Shown here: piece by piece, positions 1 to 13,389 of the stretch
How the letters are laid out: each line of letters starts with the position of its first letter
Position numbering within the stretch: position 1 is the first letter of the stretch
Source: Brienomyrus brachyistius
Taxonomy: Eukaryota > Chordata > Actinopteri > Osteoglossiformes > Mormyridae
Length of the DNA stretch: 64,000 nt
Direction: 5' to 3'
NCBI RefSeq assembly: GCF_023856365.1
Contig: NC_064549.1
Location: forward strand, 5,721,608 to 5,785,607
Notes under the pieces: model-generated
Database searches by the model: none
Told to the model about the DNA's origin: nothing
The model's input: the letters and a program-made list of their open reading frames with translations, nothing else
Translations under genes and position numbers: made by a program

Positions 1-1252
1 TGCACGTTGCTCGTCCGAACAACAGAGGATCCACATTCGCTTCTCTCTGAGCTTAACGGCGGAATCGCACGCAATCGTTCCCCTGCCAGTTTCTCCACGA
101 GCTGGAGATGGAAAATGAAATAACTTGCACCTGTACCCTGCCCCCCTCCCCCTGCCCTTCCCCATCCCTAGCTGAGGTGGGTGAAAGCTCGCTCTGGGCC
201 TATGAGTAGATCAGAACAGCGAAGCGACGACCCACCTACACAAACATCCGGTGCTGAACCTCAAGAAGACTGGCACCACGCCATACATCCGACCTTCCTA
301 CACAGCTCTTCCACATCTTCTCAGCTCTGCTCAGCTCTTGGCTTCCTTCATACAGCACCAACTGACACTTCTATCTTTCTATTTCTCTATCTATACCGCT
401 TCTGGGTTCCTGCATTCTGCACCCTTTGGAAAATTTTGGGACAATTTCACTTTGTCAGTGATTCCCAGTCTCTCTTTGCATTCCGTACCTTCATCAGGTT
501 CTGATTCTTGGCCGCCCTGAGGGCTCACAGAGCCCTTCTCTGGGCTCCGACCCTATATTATATTGCTTGTTTCTCCCGCCCCAGTGCCCATCCCCAGGTC
601 TCACTCGAGGAAGCAGAACTGAAGATGTATCTCATAAAGTTTTTAACGATCGTGAGCTTCTGATGGATGGTCGGCGGTCCCTCGACAAAGAGAGCTTTCC
701 AGAGGTGATTGCACGGGGTGCGATTCTCAACCATGCAGAAAGTGAGTGGCACTCCTCACAGATTATAAGGCCCGGGGTTCAGCGAACAAGAGGCTGTGAT
801 TTACAGAAGCCATCTGGATCTCGGAGGGGCAGAGATGGGTGATTAAGTCCCAGGAGCCATGTGTGCTTTTTGGGGGGATTGAGGCCGGAACTCGTGTGAC
901 GCTTCCCAGAGGGAAGTAGCTGGAAGGATGCTGGCCAGGTGTGATGGCTCAAAGGGGAGATGTTCCACCAGGGTCCTCCTCCTGCCAGAGGAGGGGTTTT
1001 GACTCCTCACTGGCATCCCCTCTCCCTCGTTTCCCCAGTAGCCTTTTAAGCTTCTGGCTTCATTTTCTGTGTGAATGCTTGGGTGGTTTATCCGCCCGCC
1101 TGCAGACACGTTTCGCGCAGTGCCTCGCAAGCTGTCCTTCGCCCGCACACACGCCCACGCACGTCGATACGTGACCCCAGTGACACCTGCACTTGGATGA
1201 CTTCACGCCTCGGATTTCTGCAACAGTTTCTGTCAGTTTTTATGTTCCGCGT

Positions 1253-1253
<1 letters not shown>
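1..1253. other. Unique non-coding DNA, no gene seen
   Basis: Mixed-composition single-copy-looking DNA. The only open frames are overlapping frames of about 60-107 codons on both strands (for example 181-504 plus and 843-1148 minus). They have low-complexity Ser/Thr/Arg content, no recognisable domain and no convincing exon structure. I regard none as a gene. Confidence 0.6.
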
Positions 1254-1290
<37 letters not shown>

Positions 1291-1302
1291 GGACACACAC
1301 AG
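1254..1302. repeat. (CA)n microsatellite
   Basis: An uninterrupted CA tract runs from 1254 to 1282 and is followed by an imperfect extension of TATACAC and GGACACACAC units to about 1302. It explains the His-Thr and Cys-Val rich open frames read across it on the two strands. Confidence 0.95.
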
Positions 1303-4300
1303 ACATCTGTATATCTGGTTCACATTTTTCCAGCCGATTTTCTCAACCGTTTATTAGGCTTCCTGTTATACGGAGGTGGGGGGGGGGCACATCTCATAGC
1401 TCTGGAGCTCTGAACTGTGAATAATTTGCTGGTTATTTCCAGCGTTCAAGGAACTCACCGCACAAGAGAAAGACACCAGAAAAGTATCAAAGGAGGTTTT
1501 AAAATAATCCCTTTCATGTGAGCGAGATACAGCTGTTGATTATGCGGCCATTGTTAACAGATGACATCAGGCACTTGATGCTGCATATAAAATATGGGCA
1601 GCTCGCTACTGCGCCGGGATGCTAATGAAGTCATAGGAGATGTAAATGGCAGCGTGTTCGAGCTTCTGCACTGAATTACCCATACTGCCCTGCTATAACC
1701 TGCTGCCCGTTCACTGGGCTAGAGCACGCTTGCAGAGCTGGGCAGGGGGCCGTAACGTGAGCAGATGCGGGGGGGTCTCCTGCTGGGGAAAGAGTCGCTG
1801 TGGTGAAGTGTTCTCGATTACACGGGGACCGGGACACAGGCAGATTGCCAGGAGGGGGGACTGTTGGATTAAATTAATTTTTTTTTGCGCTGTCCAGGGC
1901 TCACTGTCCAAAACAACCCCAAAAACATTCATCTTGTGTTGCTCTTGCGGAAAATGCAGGGCAAGAATTACTGTCTAAATCTAATGTTTCCAGCCAGAGG
2001 ATTTCAGGGGACGTACATGGCCGTGCAAGCACTGCAGCTCAGCCAGCCGGGGGCGGGTGCACTAGGACCCTGGGGAATGCTCGAGTTAGAGTGCCTCCTG
2101 CTGAGTCAAAGGCAGCCAGCTGAACCTCGCCGGCTCTCTGCATTATGCATGCGGAGCGGTCGAGTATCACGTCGCGTTTACCCCTGTTGCCTCAGCCAGG
2201 TGCCTGTGTGATGCACGTGTGGTGTCGGGTTTCTGAAGGGTGCTTCTTACTTTGCCATGTTTCGCTGAAAGGGTGGGGGGTAAGGAAGGTGTGGGAGGGG
2301 CCTAATGAGGCCTAATGCAGCCCACAGATCTTCAGCCTGTGTTTAATTATAGAAGGCGTCATGTGAAAAATGTTGGCATATAATTTTACATCGCTGACAT
2401 ATTACTCTTATATCAACCCAAGTATCAACCTTGATCGAAGACCCCATTAAAAACCTATTGTTGACTAAAAAGTGCATGATGAGAGACATAAAGGCAGCCT
2501 GACCCTTTTAAAAAGGGGTGATCTGAGGTCTGTCTTACAGGGTTTTCTGAAATGCCAGTGGACGCGTGAGTGGAAAACAAAAGCGGCAGCCATTAGCGTT
2601 AGCATTAATGTTAGCGCGTGCCGAGACGTGGCTTACGTCGGAAACGTTGGCCAGGAGCAGCCGTCATGGTGAGAGACTCTCCCGGATCCTCTGAAGAATT
2701 CCCAGGGACTCGTCCTGTTAGAAAGACTCCATCCAGAGTCGGCGGGTGAAGGTGGAGGGACGGCCGTCTTCAGGCTGCTTAGCGTGTGGTTCATCTTGCT
2801 CGCTTAACACAGGTTGGTTTATGGGATTGGTTTGTGGGGTCTTTTCTGGGGGGCAAAAGCGACAAAGTTTTTTGTGAAATCAAACCATCACTTGACAGGA
2901 GGCTATTTGATCTTGGGTCTGTACCCCCCCCCCCATTGTTTATGACCCACCCTCCCCTAACGCTGGAGTCGCTAATCGGGAGAATTCCTGTTTGGCTACT
3001 TTGATTGTGAGTTGACGATGAAGGCCAGAAGAGGCAATACTCCCCCTCCCACCAGTCTGCCCTCCCCGTACGATCCTACTCAGTGGCGTAACATTCCTGG
3101 GCTGAGACCCTGGCTGTCCCTAATCCAGGTGGAGCCACTCACCTGCAGTCTGTTCGGCTCCTGGCGCAGTTTTCGCCTGCCGAGTATCGGTCAAACTGAG
3201 AAGACACCGGAAGCCCAAGCCGTGAGCAAATCACCGCTTTGTGCTTAGCAACATGACACGCACAAAATCCCTGACTGTCCTGCTCCGGGCAAATCTGGCA
3301 CCGGTGCCTTCAGCAGGGGGTGACCCCGGCCGTCAATCTGTGAATTTTGCCTAGGGCCGCGGTGTCAGTAAGATGGATCTTGGCCCCGGTTCCTTGGTAG
3401 CTGCTCTGTGGCCTGTTATCTTCCAGAGCACAGAGGGCCACCTCCACACAGCTCAGGCACGGTAATATCTCCATGTCTACCATGCCGGCTCTTTTTTACT
3501 AAGAAATTCCTGGTTGAGGAATAAATCATGACGCAAATGCTTATTATGCCTAGTAATGTAATATACAGCTTAACGGGATAAGGGTAACTGGTGAACACCA
3601 TAAAGCCTGTAAATATTCAGGAGATAGTATTATCAACTCTGCACCCATACATTAAAATGCCGAGATAGGCAAGATGAATTAAATAGGAGACAATCCATAT
3701 TACCCATGCAGTCTGTAAATGGTAGAATGGTAATGTCCATTTTCATCATGCTGACATTTTGGTCAGAAGCATAATCTATGTATTTTGCTGGAAAAAAATT
3801 AAATACCAACAGCATTTAACTGCTTGTTACTAATGTATAAATGTTTTACGGCTGACTACAGCCTTAAAAACCTACAGCAGAAACCCTTCATTGGCATTAC
3901 TGGATGATTTTTTAGCACAATTAATTCTTTCACTGCCAGTGGCTGATAATCAGTATGACAACATGAATGTCTGTCTAATTACTGCCATAAAACGTCCCAT
4001 TTTTAGAGTCCAAGATTAATGCAAACAAATATTCTAAGTGCAAATGAACCTCAAGGGCTTTGGTGATCAGCTGATATACAGATTCATGTCTGATTGTGTA
4101 CTATACTGAACTTAATTAAATTTCTTTAGACAAATGTTTTTATTGTTGTATAATTTAAAAGATATCCCACCTTCAACAGTTCCTTTATTTACTGTTCAAT
4201 GGCAGCCTGAAGGATTATTCTATTAGAATAACCCCATCCTAATATTGATTTGTTCTTAGTTTGAAATCATTATAAAGTACACTAAAAAAACATTGTCGTT

Positions 4301-7300
4301 TTCAGTCTAAACTAACAACTTATTATTTGATTTCAATTTATAATGCTGGGCTGAGCGGACAGATCAGATATCCAGGCTCAATTTTCAGTTGTTTTGAATA
4401 TTAAGCACCCAAAAGTGATCCAGTTAATGCTTTATTATCACCTGAAATTAGTATTTTAGCAGTTAGGTAAACAGAGCACCTTAATGAACATTAGGCTGAA
4501 GGTTCTAGTTCATTCATGCACAAATATAATAAAAGTATAATTAAAATATATTAGGGAGATGTAGGAAAACAGTGGTAACTTAGTCCAGAGGCACCTTTTT
4601 CTCAGTTCTCGACATTCTTAATACTGTATTAAAATGATCCTCAACTAATAGATCTGTGTGATTCATGTTTAGTGAGATTCGATTGTGAAATTCATTTAAT
4701 CAAGAGTTGACACCCAAGTAACAAGCTGCTGTCTAGTCAGCACGGTGTGGACCTTTCTATCAAAAAACTCAACACAGGGCCCTGTGAATCTGTGCTGTGT
4801 CTGAGTCTGTAATGGATGAATCCTCGGCAAAGCCTGTGAGCATGTTGATGTATCTGGTGAGAATTTATGGATGCTGTTTCCCTAAGTCAGTGCTGTGCAA
4901 TCCATTTGTTTAAAGAAAGTTCTAGAAAGGTCATAGCTATATATCTGCTTGACATAAGCACACTCACGCTTTTTCATGGGAAAACACTAACCTGACTCTG
5001 CTGAATGTATTGTCAGTGTCATATCAAAAGTGTGTCAGGTTAATATTCTTACTAAATACTAAACTGTAAAACTATTATTTTCAATATGTAACTGTTTTCA
5101 GACGTAATGCCCAAAGAATATTCTTACAGGAAAAATGGTTTTAAAAATTCGCTCATATCTTTGCAGCATAAGGTTATAGTGGCGACTATCTACAGCAGAA
5201 ACACCAAAGATACCGAGGCTCTGGATAAAATATCACGTCGACAGGGTATGTGAGCTGTATGAGAAGAGGAAACACCTCTGAGCAACGCCAAACACAAAGG
5301 TTGCACTTCATCATTTTGTAAACCAACAGCGAGGTGACGGAGCAGCTGATCTCTGGCGGTCATTGACATTTCGGAGAGTGCCAGGTACACGGAGAAGGAT
5401 CGGCTGAGAGCTAATCGCTATTCTCGCTAAGAAGTGTGTGTGAGAAGTTGTGCATCAAACAACGTATAAAACTTGGTTACTAAAGTCCGGATGGATATGA
5501 TGTCATCATTATTCTCTTCTAATTATCGAAGGAAGTATTCAATAAGAAAGAAAATGCTGATGATGACTAGAAGGTAACGCATCCCATGTATCCTTGGAGT
5601 TATCGCCGTTTAGTCACACGGGTTCCTGTGAGAATTTCCTTACTTCTTCGTGCACTCATGATCATTAATTCCCCACGACTTGGAGTAGGAGGTGTATACT
5701 TGGGAAGCAGGGGGGCTTGTAGGGGGAACAGTGTGGTATGACCACATGTCCGCTGGTGACCTCTATATCCGCCTCAAAGCACATCAATTGGTAGCATGGA
5801 CGTGCTGCCGCAGCCTTTGGTCAGGAAGGTCTCTCAGAATTTAGCTTAAACTGCCACTGTGGATATATTCTCAAACACTGAGTGCAGGGCAATTGCTCAC
5901 GTCACCCTGTGATCCATTTAGTAGCTCCGTAACATCCTGATTGGTGTTAGGAGCATCTGTTAAGCCAGTGGGCATCACTATCAACTCCTATTGGCCTTGA
6001 GGCAACCAGAGCAGATGATGGATGCCTGTCCATGTCTAATTTGTATTTCTCCTCAAATTCCATTTTCTTCCATAAAACAGTGATGGATTTTGTTAGTCTA
6101 TTCAAAAATAGACAAAGCAATATATTTTTGAAGATAAGGGCCACAGGACCGACTGGGAAAAATTGGAAACTTTATCAGTTTCTCGTAGTATTTGTTGGAA
6201 GTCTGATGGATACTCAGAGCCATTATCTCAAGGCTTGTATGTTAGCAGAGTGTGCTGTGTAGGCTATTATTGGCTTTTGTTGGGTACACATGGACTGGGA
6301 TAACAATATGATTTATGAACTGCTGGAAATAAAATATCTATAGTGCCATTTAGGCGAGACTGATAAATTAGGAAATCCAAGAAGTACACGGCCTGGAAAT
6401 TAAAGTCATTAGGTAAAGATGCTAAGGTGGGGAGGGCTGAGGGGGTGGGACACTGATGTTCTTAAATTATTCGCTCTATTGGCTTTGTGACGCAAATCCC
6501 TCTGAGAACCGGATATAAAGTACCAGACAAAAGTTTGGATAGGCCAAGTTTCCTACAAAGGAGAGAGAAGGAATGCCACATCACATGATTTGGCGACCTG
6601 ATCTAAACCACCTGATGATAAATAAACAGCAGCCTCACACAGCTACCTAACCACCCTCATTAATAGGTGCATATGAGTTAATTTGTTCAATCATTAGCAA
6701 CTTCCTAAAGTTCTTCCCACCCACATTCAGACCTCCGTTGTCTCTGATCTTCTGCAAACCCCTAGAGCCCAATTAACAGCCGAGAAGGAGCAGGAAGTGA
6801 AGGTGCTTCCTGGATTCAGTTGATGGAGACACACAAGCATAAGTGTCCTCGGAGCAGCTCTTTGTCTCCCAGGCAGGGCGGACGTGCTGTCCTGCCTTTA
6901 TTGTCACGCTGCTCCTTCCAGACGGTGAACGTTTTTGATACTTTCCCAGCTTGTTTTGCTTTGTTTTTTCATGTCCTCTAGGTTTTAGTGTTGAATTAAT
7001 AAATATCTACCAGCAGATACTTACACCCTCAGGATGTATAAGAGCAGGTAACTATGGAGTCAACTTGCCTGAAGAACCCCTTTATATTGGTGAAGATGAT
7101 ACTAGGCATACCGTCATTGCTTCAGACTTATGCATGTTTGCACTGTTCCCAGCCATGAAATATTGATGCAAACTCCCTTCTCGCTAATAACGGATCACTG
7201 TAAACAACAAGGACTGTGACACGAATGTGGTGCCAGAGTGACAGGTCACAGAACGCGTCAAGAGGCAGCAGGTATCAGATGGTGACAGAATTCTGTTCAG

Positions 7301-9041
7301 CTGTCCTCGGGAATATGTGTAAAAAGTGTCAAGGTGCAGGTGCCGTCGATGGGGATTCCCCTACATACGGGTGACGTGGTGCCCGTGACCAGGCAGCCGG
7401 GAGAAGGTGGCATTCCTCGGTTCTTGTTTTTGGCCATCGCGTCACCTCGAGTGGCAGTGTGGGAGGTGCTCCAGGTAATGTCAGACTGCGCCTGCTCCAC
7501 AAAACTACCCCAACGTAAGCCCCATGGACCAATATAGAGCCATTGACAGAAGCCAAGCTGTGCTGAACACGCTGCCTCCAGCAGAGGCACCTGATTGGTA
7601 ATGTGTGTTCTCGCCGCCTGTCAGACCATAATCCTCCCTGTGAAGTCCAGTCTTTGCTGTTCCCACAGACTTCTCCTATACTTCAGCGTAGCACTTCATT
7701 AGGGACAGCAACATGGATCAATTGTTCTTGATGAGAACGGCTGATATTTCATTTACATTCCTTTCAGCATAATTAATGTATGTAATTAAGATTTCCATTA
7801 TAAGGCAGCAGATGTTGTTGGTGGCTTACTGATAATGGACTTAGCTCTGGCGGTGTTGATTAAACTTGGTCAGTTAGCCAGTCGGCTGGTAAGCCTCGCA
7901 CTTACGGTTGGCTCGTGTGGGTGTGTCGTTGCCTTTTGACAGTGAGATCTCCGTTTGGGGCTGGACCGGGCTCCTCCATTCTCAGCCTTATCAGGGAATC
8001 GATACACAACAACAGCAACAACAGAAGCAGCAATAGATGCAATGTACCCTGGAATAAAGGACTTCATCCGCAGCGATGTTGCTTTAGCTGGTCTGTTGTA
8101 GCAATTCCTTTATTATTCCTGTGAATTTCAGGTTATTTGCCAAGATATATAGGAAAGTTAATGGGTCTGTAATGGATCCCCCACTGGGCGATTTGCGTGG
8201 GTGGAGGTCCCAGTTTTCTATTTCCACTCTTGTTTTTTTTTTTTTATTACTGTCCAAACTATTATTAATCGATCCTTTACTTCAGAAAAAAAACACTGCA
8301 TTTGTCTTTTCAATTGCACTGCAATATATTTCCGGGAAAGCCTATGGGATTTAAAAATAATGACCTAATCTTTTAATTTGCTGTCACTCGATTGAATCGA
8401 ATTTAAGCACGCAGATGACCCGTTAGTCCCATGAACTGTTTCACTGGCATTTTGTTTGAGTATATAAAGGAAAATAAAGGCAGCCCAAGGGGTAGGAAAG
8501 GTAAAGCTAAGGCATTACAGTGTAGCGAAATTATGTCACAGAAATGCAAGTTGAATGTACGTATTTCAATGACCTTTCGTAATTAAATGCTGAGAAACTT
8601 TTAATAGCTTTACGTTGCAGACGACATTTTCCTCTCTCCGTCCTGACATTAAGAATACAAAGGCTCCTCCAGGCCCAGAATTGAACTCAGTAAGATCATC
8701 AAGGCTCTGCCTCCTTGCCGTGCTATTCCCATTTTCCCAGAATCCTCCTCACTTGCGTGTTACTGTTCATTCTTAGGCATCCCCACTTAATGCAATTAAC
8801 AATCTTTACAAATTGTGAGTCTGTAGTTTGTGATGTAGATGGATCACAGGCTCCAGGAGTGATCCTGGGAGAAGATTTATGGGGGCTAATTGGTCAGTGA
8901 CTCCTAAGCAGACACTGAATAATGCCAAACAACTGGAAAACACGGATCTGTGCGAATTTGACATCCCAATTATCCATTTGCTGTAGGATTGAAAGCAAGC
9001 AGCACTGTGTAATTCACAGGTTAGTATCTGCATGGGCTAAA
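1303..9041. other. Long AT-rich non-coding stretch, no gene seen
   Basis: About 7.7 kb without a supportable gene. The section 3600-5200 is especially AT-rich and almost free of open frames. A 10-bp G run lies at 1378-1387, an 11-bp C run at 2924-2934 and a T run at 8233-8245. The longest open frames (110 codons at 1646-1978 plus, 97 codons at 7297-7590 minus) lack domain signatures and overlap open frames on the other strand. A candidate regulatory stretch at 1500-1645 is listed separately. Confidence 0.55.
1500..1645. promoter_or_regulatory. Candidate conserved non-coding element
   Basis: Repeat-free stretch with clustered motifs: CCATTGTTAACAG (SOX- and MYB-like core), an E-box-like CAGCTG, a TATAAAATATGGGC segment and GCTAATGAAGTCAT. 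The density of plausible binding cores is the only evidence; no conservation could be tested. It could equally be ordinary unique DNA. Confidence 0.22.
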
Positions 9042-9167
9042 ATGTGACTCTATATTACAGTTTATACGTACATTGTAGACTGGAGGAAGTGGCTCTGGCT
9101 AACAAGTGCCCCTATATTACAGTTAATACATACGTGGTAGACTGGATGAAGGTGCTCCAGCTAATTG
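9042..9167. repeat. 62-bp imperfect tandem duplication
   Basis: Two adjacent diverged copies share TATATTACAG (at 9051 and 9113), then TACGTA or TACGTG, then GTAGACTGGA and a GCTC-TGGCTAA-like end. The offset between copies is 62 bp. It is a local duplication with no coding signal. Confidence 0.75.
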
Positions 9168-12100
9168 GCTAGACCTAAACATAACGGGACTAATTCTGGT
9201 GATAGGTAGAAGAACTAGTTAAGGTAGTTTGTGAGGCAACAGGCATTGCAGCTGTTATGGAAAGCCTGGACTAACCAGGGAGGGTTTCCAGCACGAATGC
9301 CTGGGAAGTGACTGGGAAGTGACTCAGAATCTCAAGTAGGTAACAGATGGCCTGTTCTCCTGCTTCTTCTTCTTACACTCATGCTGTACTTTGTTTAAAA
9401 AGCTCCTTTGTGGGATAATGTCTGTGGAACTGGCAACTAGACTACGCCAGCATCCATCACAGCTTCCACCTTGATGGGATGCATTCAGGATGACAAGGTC
9501 ACTAATGGCCAAACAAATGACCCCCCCCCCCCCACTGCAGGCCTGCTTCACTATTGCTGTGAGCTACACAAAGAAACATTCACCACCTGTTTGACTTACA
9601 TTTGCTCCTGTTTACATCCATAATGCGTAAAGCAGCATAATGCATAAAACACCGTTCGATAGTAAGGTTCAGTAAATTTCTCCTGTTGGCGTAATCCCAA
9701 CAATATCTAGTGAGCTTCTGTTAATTTTATCCTGTACTTATGCAAAGCTGTCAGTGTTTTAGAGTGTTGTGATGCACACTGAAGCTCATCGAGGGAACTC
9801 GCCGTGCAGTAAATCATGTGAGTTTGCAGCGAGAGCCAGGCAAAAACACATATTTCCACTGCAATGACACACTTTATGCTGCCACATTAAAGTACAAACC
9901 ACCAAACAGAAGGGAGGACATCAGGCTGATATAAAATGTAAGAGCTGTGTACTGAAGGATTACTGATGCGTTCCCAGTTCTCAGTTACATATTATTTCAG
10001 AGGGATGGCTCAGAAAATCGGATGTGAATCATCCAAAATGGATCCAGTGTGATGTGCCTTTCATGTCAGTTAGGATCTTTGCAATTCTGCAACCTCTAGT
10101 TCAGTAACAAGGTCATGATAAGTTATCCAGTGGATCAAAAATGTATTGGCCTGTCTACGAAAAACACAAAGTCGGCAGCCAGTTTGAGTAACGCCGCAAG
10201 ACCACCAAACTGCCTCACTGCAGGGTCTCCAGTGATGATCAGACCGGGGAGTGTTGGCCAAATGACTGCTCGGTGATTTGGAAAGTGTCCGGTTTGCTGG
10301 GTACCTTAACTACATTAGGCTCTGTCTGTCAGACTTTGCCCCTGCACCACGTAATCCAATCCTGGCCTTTGTCAAGCCTTCTTGAAGCTTGCGGAGCGAG
10401 GCTATAATCACGGGAACAGAAGTACGTACAGGTGTCTGTGTGAATAAATGCAGGATTCTGTGAGGAAGAATGCCAGAGCATCCGCAGCAAGCTGAAATAA
10501 AGAGGGGACAATTAGGGGATTATCTTTCTTATTCATGGCTTTCACAGTACAGTGCCTCTCCGCTCCGTGCAAATGTTTATCCTTGACAACGAGAGCTTGC
10601 TCATCCCATGTTATCATGCCATAAACTAAAGAGAGAATGAGCCCTGGTCAGATTTTTCATAAGACTATCATCCGCCATTTTCTCAGGGGAAAAAATCCTT
10701 TCTTTGTAACGAAAATTAGAGAGAATGTTCAGTTCTTTGGGTTTCTAGTGTCAGGAATCCTGCATTTGCGCCACAGGTTGGGGAATAGACCGGGTTTGCA
10801 TTGTGAACTGTAGGCAGGAAAGCCAGTCTTCAAGAAGTAACTGGCTGAGCAAACTCCATATGGATTAGGACATGTTATCTGAGCCCATAATGAGGTACCG
10901 TGACTGTTGGGGGGTGATTTTACCTGCTTTGTGCATTTAGGGTGCAAGTTTATTCCAAGACGCTCCTCGGCGCTCTCCGCCAGCAAAACATTTTCCTTCT
11001 TTTAAATTTTTCATCTCCTTTATTTTGTTCAGCTCCTCCAGTGACCTTGAGCAGAAAAAAAGGCATAGCGGACAGAGCGATTGAATACAGACCCAGCCCC
11101 CCTATTGTGTCTCTGGTCCCAAATCAGTTTTGGGCAGAAATAAGACATATAATACCGGTGAAAATGCATGGAGCGAGCGGGAGGCGAATTCCATTCAACA
11201 GGTACGTCTGGAGAGCGATGGTGGTCTGTGACCTTCTGACTGTGCTAGGCGTTCTCACACTGTGGTCCAGGCAGTCTGTCTAATTTGGTATTGGAATTGG
11301 CTCGATATTGACTTCCTCACTTGAGATGGGTTTCACAGGGGGGGGGGCACTGGTCTTTATCTACTTCCTTTGGGTAGCTGACCACTGCTGTCCAGGTTTG
11401 AACTTGACCATCTCTCAGACCTTCTTTCATTCTGAAACATTTGATGACCGAGTTAACTAGTGTGTTGTAACTCTAAGTATGCTTAATGCAGTAAATGAGT
11501 GTAAGGATTGTATCTTTCCTGGATGCACATCTCCAGTTCATGACCGTCAACCATCTCTGCTCCCTGCGCCATTAGGGGGCAGGCCGGTCCCTCTTAGACA
11601 GCCTCTAATCAGTCAGCTGACGGCCATTAGCTTGGCTGAGGCTCCAGAAAAGCAGGAGACAGCCCAGCTATGAATAACCAGCTGAACAACTACTCCCAAG
11701 ACGTCTATCGAGCCAGGCTGAAAAACCTCTAAATTGGACTGAGGGGCATGTTAGAAGCGACGGAGAAGCTGCCTCAGCTTTACTTCCGGGGTCTTGCGCT
11801 TCACACCTCTGCAATATTAATACTTTTAAGGGTGGATTCCCAGTGCACTGGGGACATGAAAATACCTGCATGGCAGCAATGCTGAAATCCCATGGGGGCC
11901 GAAGGAAGTCAAGGGTCAAATGTTTTTCCTTTGAGCGTACCTCCACACACCCTTCCCCATCTGCCCGCATCCCCAAGATGGGAGGCCCTGTTAAACTGGA
12001 CACAATCACAGGTCAGAAGTCGTCATCAGGCCCTATGGTATCCAAAATGTAGCAAGGGTATGAACCTACATTGGCTATGCTGCTTATGTTGACTGCACCT

Positions 12101-12845
12101 TTCCAGTATTCTCGCATGCCCATATTTATCCCAGCACTCTTATTGGGAATCGTGTTTGTGATTTGAATGCAGTCGTTGGCGTTTTGCTCTGCATCATGTC
12201 ATGAATTCACATTGTATTCATGTTATTAATCCTGGTACCCTTCCAGAGAGTGCAAGTCTGCGTGAATCACAGCGAGCCCGTTGCTGCTCTGAGTTTATCC
12301 AGTAGTTGCCAAAGTTCACTTGGACATGGCATAGCAGTGGTCGTCTTGATAAAAGCTTTGACACCCGTCGCTTACGTAGGTCTGGGAAACGCAGAATATC
12401 AGGGCTGTTCCCCTCGTCCCGCGAATTTAATCAGTGCTGTATTTATACTGATTACCAAATCACATGGGGTGCCGTGAGAGCCGCTGTAAGAAGGAGAAAA
12501 ATCGGAATGGACTCATTACTGCCTCAGATGAGAGCAGTGAACGCGTCAGCGATAATGAGGACTCTTTGATCTAGAGAATTATTATTAGACACGTTGATCT
12601 TTCTGTCAGGATGGGGACTGGTTCACAATGAATGTCTGGCCAACTCAGTCCTACATCATTGAGTGAATCTGCTTCCTATTTCAGAGATTGGGGGACCATC
12701 ACATGTCGTGCCTGGGATCGCCAGGACTTAACGAGTAACTAAGTAACATGCATGTTGACATTTTGCTTTCATGCATCTTTAGTTTCATTCTGAACAAGTC
12801 CCAGTGCTGCAGTACCAAATAAGATGCACTTAGAGGGGCTTCTTC
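9168..12845. other. Non-coding stretch, no gene seen
   Basis: Unique-looking DNA with a 13-bp C run at 9521-9533 and a 10-bp G run at 11338-11347. The longest open frames (113 codons at 10942-11283 plus and 113 codons at 11668-12009 minus) have unremarkable composition and no recognisable motifs. Confidence 0.55.
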
Positions 12846-12925
12846 AGAGGTCGACCGGTTGGTTTAAACAAAGTCTTGGTCTGGATTTGTAGTTCCTGAG
12901 CCCGAACTTTCCACCTCTGGGTTAC
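12846..12925. repeat. Dispersed repeat fragment, copy 1
   Basis: This piece and the segment starting near 22086 share the order GGTTGGTT-AAACAAA, GTCTGGATTT, then a CCxGAA-TTTCCA-CTCTG end. The similarity covers about 70 bp and then stops, which suggests the terminus of an interspersed element of unknown class. Confidence 0.6.
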
Positions 12926-13389
12926 CTGGACAGAACTTTTATCTATGGGTTGATCCGTGAACTGCTGAAACGAGCATTTGTGTGACGATGGCCTATCTTG
13001 AGGCTACACTGATTTAGCTCAAACTCAGTGCCAGCGTTTTGTAAGAGAGAGGAGTGATGACCATTGGACCTAATGGACTGTCAGAGCTCCCAGGAGGCCT
13101 TTGTTTTGCTGGAACTGGTCACACATCACCTCCCTGAAATATTGATCACCGTCATATGTCTGATTACCAAGGCCTGGCTGGGTTCCAGTGCTACACAGCA
13201 AGCCGAGAGGTGAGGACCAGCGTGAGGATGAAAGGAACGAGTATAACTTACAGGACTTTCAGAAGCAGTCAGTCTAGCGAACAGGGAGTCATTAACATTC
13301 CTAACCATATGCACACGAGGAATTAAAGGTGATCTGAAGGTAAGGTGGGTCCCAGAGTCCCACACATTTCCTAGGTTTGAAAATTCCAG
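12926..13389. other. Unique flank left of the minisatellite
   Basis: Single-copy-looking DNA between the dispersed fragment and the 48-bp array. The minus-strand open frame of the array runs through the right part of this segment for about 90 codons before stopping at 13126. No domain is visible there. Confidence 0.6.

Noticed and set aside
7297..7590. 97-codon minus-strand frame as an exon
   Set aside because: Checked because three frames are open together. No splice-site pair with flanking coding sequence and no recognisable motif.
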